Shown here one piece after another: positions 8,173 to 19,793 of a DNA stretch of 19,793 nucleotides; within the stretch, counting starts at the first letter, position 1; each line of letters starts with the position of its first letter. This DNA comes from Chromera velia (taxonomy: Eukaryota > Sar > Chromeraceae): contig JAHBMJ010001886.1 of assembly GCA_018398765.1 (NCBI GenBank), positions 1-19,793 on the forward strand, written 5' to 3'. Both the position numbers and the translations under genes were made by a program. A model generated the notes under the pieces. The model did not search any database. It worked only from the letters and a program-made list of their open reading frames with translations, and had not been told where the DNA came from.

Positions 8173-10496
8173 TCAATGACCCAGGTCGAAATGAGATGTT
8201 GCCTTTTGGTGAGAGTGTCGGGTTGGCGAGCATCGGATTCGGCGGACGCTTTGGATGGATGAGGATTCGGGGCATTCAATTTGACTTGGGGGGAGTAGGG
8301 CGGCAACATCAGCGGCTGGTGCGCCCTTTCGGGCAGCCTCGAATGCCGGAATGAGGGCTTCAGGGACCCTCTGTGTCTGCAGGAACTCATCCCACCCTCT
8401 CCCGCACTCGTTGACCAGGTAGGTCAGGTCATCCCAGTCAAATAAATGATTCGATGCGGCATCGGTGCGACTGGGCAGGTGCGGCTGCCAGGACGATCCG
8501 GCAGCAAGTGCAGCTGCTCGAAGGAGGCGGTCGGTTGCCTTGTAGTTCTCCCAGGCGCTTGTACGGTAGAACCCTGGCCACTCTGCCAGGCCGGGCCCAC
8601 TCGAGAAACATCTCGAGGGCTGAGGCTCTGAACGGGACCACGGCATGACTGTGGCACAGAATGCCGCAGCCCCACACTCTTCAATGAACACTTGGAGAAA
8701 TGCAGATCTCCCCTCTTGGATGGCACAACAAATCTGTAGCTGAAAAAACGTCAGAATCCCCTCTGCTGACCAGTAGGAAGCGGAATTCGAATCGGACCTT
8801 TTCAAGAGCCGAATCCATATGCGGACCCGGGGGGGGGTCCGCACGTGCAGCTTCCTCTTCCGTATTCTCAAAATCCACGAGACTCCGATCGACGTCCACC
8901 GTGTTCCACCGTGACCTCCGCTCTTCGGAAGGAAACAAACGGACTCTGAGAAAATTCAGCAAAATCGGCTTGAGTTCATTGTGAAAATTAACAACGCAAC
9001 GTCGACATTTCGAGTGTGGGGGAGTCTCCGACACACAAACAGTCAGGTCAAGGTGCCTGCAGAGCAAAACACACGCCTTGTCTGCTGCTTCCGCATAGGC
9101 CCACTTCGTAAAGGGATCTTCCGTCAAATCAATCCAGGAATACCAATCAGACTTAACTGACACAGCTTCCTTTTCTGACACTTCATCTCCTTCATCGCTT
9201 TCCCACTTCATGTCTATTGAGATTTCATCCACCCATCTCTTGACCATCTCAAACCCTTCTTTCACACCCAGCGCATGACAGATGCCCCCCACGATAGCAG
9301 GCATCAGGGGGAAAGACAAAGGTCTCCCCTTCTTGGCTCCCTCCCTCAAAAGTCCCCCCAACAAAAGTACGGCATGCTCTCTATGGCGTGTCACCAGCGT
9401 CTGAACGCACCGCTCTACCTCCCGCTCTCCAGTCCAGACCGCCCTGTTGAGATCTCCCCATATGCTTCTGACACTCTGAACCTCGTGTGCCAGGTCGAGC
9501 AGCCTCTCTTTGCGGCAAAAAGCCAGAAGGTTCTCAAGCAAGGCGGGTTCCCGAAGCCTTAGAGCCACTTCCGTCAACTGAGTGATCCCATCGCTCCTAG
9601 CATCGCTCTCTCCAAAGGGAAAAAGAAGGAGAGCGATAGGCGGGACGGGATCTTGCCTCGGGAGGCTCATGACCTTGGCAATCTGCACGGCTGCCGACGC
9701 CCCGAAGCGGGTCTTGACAGCCGCCCCCATCAGTCGAAAGAGAAGAGCGTTTGGGTGTAGGGTCACTTCCTCCTGCATGGCAGCATGACCGTCATCATGC
9801 GGACTTATAGTGCAAAATACTGCACATGATCACCGAGGTTTGAAAGAGTCGAAGGCATGCTACCACACACGAGGGAGCAGTGAAAGGCAGAGCGAAAGAG
9901 AGCTTGGAACACATGCAGAGAGACATGCACACTGGGAGACGGTGAGAAGTGCTGTCACAAAGGCAGGTTAGTGACGACCAGGAGACAAACAGAGGGAGAC
10001 AGGGCGGGAGACAGAAACAAGGGAAGACGATTGATGCGAACAGAAAAAGGGCACAGAGATATCAGAACAGAGCGAAAAGTCCCTTGACAGGGCGAAACGG
10101 AGAGCCATCTCGGAAATGCACAGCATAAGTCGTCTCCTCACCGTTTGCAATTCTCTGTATTTGATCCGGTGGTCTTTTCCCGTTTCCAATCGAGAGACGA
10201 AGAAGGGCAAGAACGTCATCCAATCTCTTTGCCCAGATGCTCCTCACATCACTGTGCAGATCTTCAAAAACAGACGAGAAAGCCGTAAGAGTCCCGGTCA
10301 CTTCTCCAAAGGATTGAAGGTAGTATTTCTGAAAGAGCGTGCTGATGCGCCCGTAGAACAAATAGGAACCTGCCCCCCAAAACTGAAAGACAGGCAACTC
10401 AGACCCCTTGACCCCATCGGACCCCACATCGAGAGCTTGCTCAGCAAGGGAGACGGGAATTGCCGTCTCCCGGACAGGCTTCAGAGATGCAGCCAT
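8173..10496 (-). CDS. Unrecognised protein, exons 1-3 (N-terminal part)
   Basis: Three exons join in frame: 10496-10142, 9819-8771 and 8739 down to a stop at 8175-8173 unless spliced earlier. The start is bounded by an in-frame TGA nine bases upstream (10505-10503). Intron 1 has donor ACG|GTGAGG and acceptor GTGCAG|TA and gives QIQRIAN-VFCTISPHDDGHA. Intron 2 is only 31 nt (GTCAGC...TTTTTTCAG) and restores FEFRFLL-LQICCAIQEGRS. Read to 8173 the product is 656 aa. It is largely alpha-helical in character, with many leucine/alanine helices (LENLLAFCRKERLLDLAHEV) and one acidic, non-helical insert (MKWESDEGDEVSEKEAVS). There is no signal peptide, membrane span or known catalytic motif. Residues after PPSQ (about 8287) read poorly, so the exon may end there. 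I do not recognise the family; a helical-repeat scaffold is one inference. Confidence 0.7.
8740..8770 (-). other. 31-nt intron (or frameshift) in the minus-strand gene
   Basis: The frame before it (ending FRFLL) runs on for about 30 codons to a stop. The downstream frame continues the same helical protein style. Removing GTCAGC...TTTTTTCAG links the two with phase 0. A second acceptor six bases on (CTACAG) also keeps frame. The donor resembles the GTCAGT donors of the neighbouring RRP15 gene. A sequencing or real frameshift of one base would also reconnect the frames. Confidence 0.55.
9820..10141 (-). other. Intron 1 of the minus-strand gene
   Basis: A 322-nt intron with donor GTGAGG and acceptor TGTGCAG. 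It is rich in GAGACA-type purine repeats on the plus strand. Frame is broken through it in the flanking coding frame and restored when it is removed. Confidence 0.75.
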
Positions 10497-10713
10497 GCTG
10501 TTTCAAAAGCTGTCGAGCCCACGATGAGCCCACGTTGATCAGCAATTCACTGTATGTGTTCACCCGCTCACGGATGGTTTGTCTTGAGTCCTAAACTGTC
10601 TTCTCAAGAATACGTAATGTCTCCCCAGCACAGCTCTGCATATTTAGAGAGCGGCCGGGAGAGAGAGAGTCCAGCGGCGAGGTTGCATGCATGCATATGC
10701 ATTTATATTAATA

Positions 10714-11424
10714 TATCTGACGCAAGCAATCTTGCGAACGGCCCCGGAAAGCAAGAAAAATGAGAAGTTCACGATTGACGCACGCCGGCCAGCCGACCGG
10801 GCGGTCGCGCCGACCCCCCCCCCCCGCGGGAAAAGCCGGAGAACCCCCCCTCCCCCAGGAAAAAAGCCCGGGGATGCAGCCTGTCACTTTCCGGGGCCAC
10901 TGACGCATGCATGCATGACGACGCGGGTTCATGCACACTTTTCTGAACCATTTGGGGCGGGATCTTTCCGGAGCTTTTTTTGGCGAAAGACATTGCATGC
11001 ATGGGCTGGGGTATCTGACGTAAGCAAGCTTGCGAACGACCCCAGAAAGCAAGAAAAATGAGAACTGCACGAATGACGTACGCCGGCCAGCCGTTGAACC
11101 GATACCCCCCCCACCCGTAACAAAAGCCGCGGAACCCCCCCTTCCCTGGGAAAAAAGCCCGGGGGTATACTCTAATGCACGCATGATACAAATTCAGCTT
11201 TTCCGCGGTCACTTTCCGGGGCCACCCATATCTGACGCCGTAGAACCCTCTCTCCCCCAGGCAAAAAGCCTGGGGATATAGCCTGTCGCTTTCCGGGACC
11301 ACTGACGTACGCACGCATGCATGACGATATGGGTTCATGCACGCTTTTCTGGACCATTTGGGGTGGGATATCTTTCCGGGACCTTTTTTTTGGCGAAAAA
11401 CACTGCGTGCATGCATGGGCTAGG
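10714..11424. repeat. Diverged tandem repeat, units of about 300-410 bp
   Basis: Unit A (10714-11011) and unit B (11012-11424) both begin TATCTGACG(C/T)AAGCAA and share, in order, AAGCAAGAAAAATGAGAA, CGCCGGCCAGCCG, a C run, AAAAGCCG, a CCC...AAAAAA...GGG hairpin, CACTTTCCGGGGCCAC, GGTTCATGCAC, CTTTTCTG(A/G)ACCATTTGGGG, TTTTTTTGGCGAAA and TGCATGCATGGGCT. Unit B has an extra partial copy (about 11207-11298). Both strands give long open frames because of the repeat's composition, not because they are genes. Confidence 0.8.
10852..11275 (+). other. Three copies of a hairpin inside the tandem repeat
   Basis: Positions 10852-10873, 11144-11164 and 11255-11275 each hold a C-rich arm, an A5-A6 loop and a G-rich arm. 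The third is perfect: CCCCAGGC, AAAAA, GCCTGGGG. The second pairs CCCTGGG with CCCGGGG through one T-G wobble. The first is weaker. Each is preceded by GAACCC and a C/T run. The arms vary but largely keep pairing. Confidence 0.6.
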
Positions 11425-11431
11425 GTATTTC

Positions 11432-11503
11432 TGTTTTGTAAGTGCCCCCCGCTTCGCTTTCTAGGGCCATTTTTGTTTTGTAAGTGCCCCCCGCTTCACT
11501 TTC
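11432..11503. repeat. Two copies of a 30-bp dispersed repeat
   Basis: TGTTTTGTAAGTGCCCCCCG followed by CTTCGCTTTC occurs at 11432-11461 and, with one change, at 11474-11503 (42-bp period). A third copy lies at 12072-12101. GGGCCATTTT links the units, and CTTTCCGGGGCCA also occurs in the larger array upstream, so this looks like one repeat family. Confidence 0.8.
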
Positions 11504-12071
11504 TATAAGGGATTTGGTCCTCATTCTGATTATCCATTCTGCAGGCAGAGCAGTCTGGCGCTAGTAACAGTGGCTATAGGCAACTTGAAGGGAAGTATAA
11601 GCGATTGCAAAGTCATACAGTAAAAGGCATAGGAAAGTATGCATCAGTTCGTGTTGACCTGTCTGCTTGCAATCATCAGCATGAAAGTCAATCTATCAAC
11701 CTGACATGAAATGTTATCTAGAGATCTGACTATTCGCTTTCTCACACTGCGTGTCCCCTAATCGGTTATTCAATCGAGACGGGATAAGGCAACCAAGACT
11801 GTTAAACTTTGACGATTCTCCTCATTGCATGAATAAATGGATTCTCATTAATTTATATATTCGAACACTGCATGCACATATGCATCTTATTCTGTATTGG
11901 TAAGACACTGCATGCATAATTGTCATGCGCGCGCGACTTGCGCGCACGAAGGTTCACTCAATCGGCATGGATGCACAAATGCGCACACAAGGCGTTAGGC
12001 CGTCAGGGATGAGACTAAGGCGTCCCAAGGAGTACCCCTGCACCCGTACTAACACTTTCCGGGGCCATTTT
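11504..12071. other. Upstream stretch without a supported gene
   Basis: About 570 bases between copies of the 30-bp repeat. A 57-codon stop-free run (11537-11707) follows TTCTGCAG on the plus strand and includes LEGKYKRLQSHTVKGIGKYA. A run of this length is expected by chance, so I do not call it an exon. The remainder is non-coding, with two TGCATGCA sites at 11869 and 11909. Confidence 0.4.
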
Positions 12072-12165
12072 TGTTTTGTAAGTGCCCCCCGCTTCGCTTT
12101 CCGGGGCCATAGTGCGGCGACGCCATGGCGGCGCCCTGCATAGTGCGGCGACGCCATGCGCCCTG
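12072..12165. repeat. Third dispersed-repeat copy and a 31-bp duplication
   Basis: The 30-bp repeat recurs at 12072-12101. Directly after it, a GC-rich unit beginning CATAGTGCGGCGACGCCATG is present at 12108-12138 and again from 12139 to 12165, the second copy lacking four bases (GCGG). The pair sits about 350 bases upstream of the RRP15 start. Confidence 0.8.
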
Positions 12166-12520
12166 CAGCGTGGCCGTCGCCTAGCTCGGGGCACACTATC
12201 TCACACATTCTCACACGTACTCCTCGCTGACTCATCCTCACAGCTGCTTATCACATCTACGAACACACTTTTTGCCCGGAAACGATCTGAAATACAAACA
12301 CAGGGCATAAACTTCTGCAGGTGCTCAGCCTGTGACCCCTGTGTCAGATTCCGAGATCTTGAATTTGTGGGTGGCACGTCACCTCAATTCCCCCCGTCCA
12401 ACAGCATATCTCTCTGTACGTCTCCGTCTCTTTGGCCTTCAAGTCTTGCATGGAGCCCCTGAGAATCGGGGCTTTCAAGAGACAAGCGTGACCTGCGGAC
12501 TATTTTCCCTGCGTCAGCAA

Positions 12521-16139
<3,619 letters not shown>

Positions 16140-17014
16140 TTGAGGTACTGAACAGCATATCAAATTCAGTTGGTCAGATGAGACTTTGCCCCATATATGT
16201 CTGCAACGTCCAATTATGATCGTCGTTGATCGAATTACAATAACTAACAATGCTGTCAACCACGGCCATATAAGTACTAGCTCTGCCTTCAGCTCCCCAT
16301 ACAGTATCATTGCTATCATTACTGGTACTTTTGACGAAGTTTTCCCTCATTTTTTAAAGCGTTTTTTAAACATGTAAATTAAACATACATATATGTATTT
16401 ATCTAGGTATTAATTTATCATTTGTTTATATGGTTGAATCAACTTAATTATAATATTTCCATAAACTTTTTAAAGATAAAACTTGGATTCTAGTTTAGAT
16501 TTCTACTTTAATTTGTAACATTATTTGTTGCCAGTGAGTTATTTAGTTGTTTTAGAAATTAGAACCACTAGCATAATTTGCTGCACAAATTGTCTAGCAA
16601 ATTGTAATGTGTAACAATCTAAGCGACTTAAATAATTAATTGGGAGGGGTTAGTATAAATCTGTAAGAACAAACCAATTTTACTTAATACTTTTTTATTC
16701 ATCCACGCATGTAATGACACACATTCATTCATGCATTCACTAGGATTCATATATAGAAATTTATAATCACACATCATCTGATGATCAGTACACGCCATCA
16801 TCGGCCAACGTAATACTAGACGTATAACATTCCAGTGGCAATGCGGGAGATTTAGTGTTCTACAAATCATAACATACAAGGCAAATTGCTAATTAAAAAT
16901 TAAATGATAGATGCCTGAAGGGCTAAAACGTGACGATCATTGTTAATAACTTGGTCAATAATTTCCAACGAAAGTGTTTCACCTTATGATAAACATGAAT
17001 AAAACTCTCATTCT
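16140..17014. other. AT-rich intergenic block after RRP15
   Basis: The first part is the presumed RRP15 3' UTR. From about 16330 to 17010 the base composition falls to mostly A and T, in contrast to the gene on its left. I see no terminal repeats, coding frame or RNA gene. It may be the residue of an old AT-rich insertion like the transposon at 3188-6021, but no shared motif shows this. Confidence 0.5.
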
Positions 17015-17596
17015 GTGCATATCATGAAAAAGAAAAAAACTATAGAAAAAAGAAGAAGCACAAGAAAGAGCAGGAGGAAAAGAAGGAGGAGGAGGCAAGG
17101 GAGGAGGAGTAGAAACAGAAAAGGAGCGATTAAAGAAAAGGTCACTTACTCTGTCTGTTTCAAATTGTCCATCTGTTTATCTGCACAGCTTCTGCTTGGT
17201 AGACTCAATGGGTCATCTTTTGGCACCGACCATCAACATCACTTGAGAAGACTCTAGAGAGAGACACACTCACTCCATGATCCCTTTCAAATTGCTCTGC
17301 CGTTTCGGTTCTACCGCACAGACTCCTTGTGACCCCCCCTTCTATGTCTCTCCCAGAAACTTTGAAATTCAGGTTCCAGGGAAACACCAAGGACCAAAAG
17401 TAGGAGGCCCAAAAGATGAGAGAAGGAGAAGGCACCAAAGACACGCGAAGACGCGTTCTCAATCACCGCAATTTGGCCGTAGTTCGGTTCAGCTGCATGC
17501 ACGAGAGGAGGAGTGCACAGACACATGATAGAACAGGACAGGACAAAGTAAGAAATTGATGTGCTCGAAGGTCCACTTACACGCAAACAAGGCGCA
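17015..17596. other. Purine-rich tract and unassigned sequence
   Basis: Positions 17022-17135 are almost pure A/G on the plus strand (AAG/AGG units), giving artificial Lys/Arg-rich frames. After it, TTCTATGTCTCTCCCAG at 17341-17357 looks like a good splice acceptor, but no coding frame with a partner exon can be shown. No gene is called. Confidence 0.4.
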
Positions 17597-17752
<156 letters not shown>

Positions 17753-18489
17753 ATAGGACCCAGCAGAAAGGAAGACCGGGAAAGGCGACCAAGATGACCC
17801 GTCGGGCAAAGAATTAGAGGATGCACAGAGCAAACGAGGTGCATTCACACCGAGAGGCAGACAAAGCGACTTCATTTCTCTGCACGGGCCAAGGGAAACC
17901 GACACAATGATCTTTGTTCTCTTTTGTGTTCGGTGCTTCTGTTTTTCTCTGAAAAGGCAAAGAAGAACATGAGCAACCGACCTTTCAACCGACCTGACCG
18001 AAAGAAAGGGCAAAGAGACAGACATTGACGTGCAGGTAAACAGACAAGCACCCAGGCGTACAGGGAGACCGATATGAAGACAGGAAGACAAGCAGGCACA
18101 GACAGAGTGACAGGCTATATGTCTCTTTCTTTCCCCTCCTTCTTTTCAGGAACACACCAGAAAAAAGTCAAAGAAAGAACCCAAGAAAGAAAAACGACAC
18201 GGCGACTCAGACAGGCAGACAAGAGGACACACAGGGAGATAGGCAGGCAGGCAGGCAGACAGTCACGCAGAAAATATGATTCTCCCCTTTTCCCCATCTT
18301 CTTCTCTTCACGTGTTCACGTGACCAGACACACACACATACCGACAGCCAAAAAGATGAAATTGTTTTTTGTTCCCCCTTCTTTTTTTTTTTTTTTGCGT
18401 TTTTTCCCCTGGTAATTTCTTTCTTTTTGCTTTCGGGCAGACAGACTACATTGTCTTTTCTTTACTTTACTTTTTTGCTTCCTTTCTTT
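17753..18489. other. Intergenic sequence with short simple repeats
   Basis: No supported gene. It includes GGCA units at 18241-18260, CACACACA at 18329-18340 and a poly-T run at 18382-18396. CAGACA-type words are frequent throughout and grade into the array that follows. Confidence 0.5.
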
Positions 18490-18512
18490 CAGACAGACAG
18501 ACAGACAGACAA

Positions 18513-18553
<41 letters not shown>

Positions 18554-18740
18554 TAGATAGATAGATAGATGTAGACAGATAGATAGAAATATAGAAAGAT
18601 GGGAAGATGGAAAGATAGATAGATAGTTAGGTAAATAGGTAGATAGATAGATAGATAGATAGATAGACGGACGGACATGCAGGCTTAAAGGCAGGCATGT
18701 ATGTATGTATGGCATGTAGTACGTAGGTAGGTAGGTAGGT
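18490..18740. repeat. AGAC / AGAT / GTAG tetranucleotide mosaic
   Basis: Successive blocks of AGAC, then AGAT with GGAAAGAT variants, more AGAT, short ACGG, TGTA and GTAG arrays. Each block differs from the next by one base in the unit, the pattern expected from slippage and point change. It gives long Leu/Ser/Tyr frames on the minus strand that are not genes. Confidence 0.95.
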
Positions 18741-19793
18741 AGGAGGGAACGTAGACCAGTAGACAGACTGTGCAACCATGTCGTTCCAGAAGACAGAGAG
18801 CCGGACTGGTAGGCAGGTAAGCAGATGAGTTTGGGGTAGCCAGGTATCGACACAAAGAGGCGCCAAACAGGCAGCAGCACGGGAACGCGGTATCAGCACT
18901 TCTTTCGGGAAATACAAAACAGAGACATGTATGTGCATATTAATGCCGCGTGAGGCCAACTGACTTGAATTGGCCTGTGTAGTCGGGTAGTCCGTCAGAT
19001 TCAAGTTGGTGGTCCAGTTTGTGATACAGGCAGATGGCTGGAGGTTCATCAACTGCACCAAGAGCCCCAGAGAGAAAGCACCCCCTCCAACAGAGAGGAA
19101 GCTTCTTCTTTTCCTGCCTCCTGACATCTCTTCTCAACACCCCCTTCGATCCCTGACTGGCTGGGCGTGACTCCAGGGGATCAATGTCGATTTGTCTTTA
19201 TCTACTCTGAAGAATGAGAGAAAGAGAGCTGCTCAACGTCGAGCGGTGGAGATGACCTGATCTGTCAGAAAGGATTGCGGCGCTCCCGACTTCTCTAGTT
19301 GAGTACAGTGAGGGTGGAAAGAATTGAAGCTCATGGGGGATCGATCCGTGGATCGGTGTTTGATTTCGAGCGTGCAAAATGGAATTGTGGAAAGCTATGG
19401 CTTTGCATTGAGCCGGGTCTTTCTGTGTATATGTAACTGCATGCCGTACGTACGTTAATTGCTATATATATACGTACATGCAGATATGCTCTGATATTCT
19501 TTAGTGTCTCTCTGGTCCTTTGTCGGGCCAGTATGCATCTTGCCTAGGCATAGGTCCTGTCCGTCTATTATGGCCAATCTGTTGCAAGCGCAAGCCCCTC
19601 GGACTAGGCCGCCACACCTAGCTTATACTACTCCACAGTGGATAAAAATTAATACCTTTCATTCTCCGTGTGTTCGCGTGGTCAACTCTGCCTATCTATG
19701 GATGAGCGTTGATATGCTCTGATATGCATGCATGTGCATATATATGCGTTGTTTATGCATGCGGATCTTTACCCTAATAGGGTCCGCAGGGGA
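18741..19793. other. Terminal stretch without a supported gene
   Basis: Open frames here are short and lack family motifs. A 15-bp direct repeat (GATATGCTCTGATAT) lies at 19483-19497 and 19711-19725. One TGCATGCA site begins at 19725. Exons of a gene lying mainly right of the window cannot be excluded, for example the minus-strand frame ending at 18940. Confidence 0.4.

Larger units (their letters stand above)
10497..12520. promoter_or_regulatory. Shared upstream region between two divergent genes
   Basis: The minus-strand gene starts at 10496 and RRP15 at 12521, so this 2-kb gap must hold both promoters and 5' UTRs. Perfect TGCATGCA octamers start at 10684 (overlapping a second at 10688), 10908, 10994, 11408, 11869 and 11909, far more than chance predicts in 2 kb. 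TGCATGC-type sites are known promoter elements in coccidia and targets of ApiAP2 factors. Several lie inside the tandem repeat, so some of the excess reflects repeat copying. I see no clear TATA box, and exact start sites cannot be read from sequence. Confidence 0.45.

Noticed and set aside
10687-11416. Long open frames on both strands through the tandem repeat
   Set aside because: They repeat the same peptide blocks unit by unit, overlap on opposite strands and follow C/G runs, as expected from repeat composition.
11537-11709. 57-codon open run after TTCTGCAG
   Set aside because: The length is within chance expectation, and no joining exon or known motif was found.
17015-17257. Lys/Arg-rich plus-strand frame
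   Set aside because: It is a direct translation of a purine-only tract; all three frames give basic or Glu/Gly-rich nonsense.
18490-18740. Regular short repeats resembling an array
   Set aside because: Units are 4 bp with no spacers, so this is a tetranucleotide microsatellite, not CRISPR.
18778-18816. ATG plus 13 codons followed by CAG|GTAAGC
   Set aside because: It looks like a first exon but sits in GTAG/CAGG repeat sequence, where such donors arise by chance, and no second exon was found.
18940-19140. Minus-strand frame ending VGLTRH
   Set aside because: A terminal exon is conceivable after a GGTGCAG acceptor, but no partner exon or family motif supports it.
19763-19793. ACCCTAATAGGG near the right edge, resembling the CCCTAATG transposon tip
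   Set aside because: The match is only eight or nine bases and no TIR continuation follows.

Overview
The window is nuclear DNA of a eukaryote. Its two credible genes are split by short to medium introns (31 to about 550 nt) with GT...AG borders, nearly all ending in GCAG. Microsatellites, long homopolymers and simple-sequence tracts fill the introns and intergenic DNA, and perfect TGCATGCA octamers are strongly over-represented. Together these suggest an alveolate of the coccidian or chromerid type. That is an inference from style; no gene here proves the lineage.

Layout. Positions 1-3187 hold no gene I can support: only simple repeats, a 30-bp tandem duplication and a tRNA-like remnant. 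Positions 3188-6021 are a complete-looking DNA transposon of about 2.83 kb with terminal inverted repeats of about 262 bp (over 95% identical by eye), enclosing a broken DDE-type transposase gene. Positions 6022-6870 are AT-rich with long TA tracts. Positions 7045-10496 (minus strand) carry an unrecognised protein gene. Its first three exons join cleanly, including across a 31-nt intron. Two further open segments (7972-7800, possibly to about 7627, and 7379-7045) are probably its 3' exons, but the joint between 8290 and 7972 is unresolved. Positions 10497-12520 are the shared upstream region of two divergent genes, with a diverged tandem repeat of about 300 bp per unit, hairpins kept in each copy, and six well-separated TGCATGCA sites. 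Positions 12521-16139 (plus strand) encode the ribosome biogenesis protein RRP15 in seven confident exons, one only 24 nt long. Positions 16140-19793 have no supported gene: an AT-rich block, a purine-rich tract, a long AC repeat and AGAC/AGAT arrays.

The main unusual points are the repeated GTCAGT splice donor (five of six RRP15 introns), the 24-nt microexon, the 31-nt intron, the unrecognised minus-strand protein, the long-TIR transposon, and the repeat array whose hairpin keeps pairing while its sequence diverges. No CRISPR array, operon or prokaryotic signal is present.
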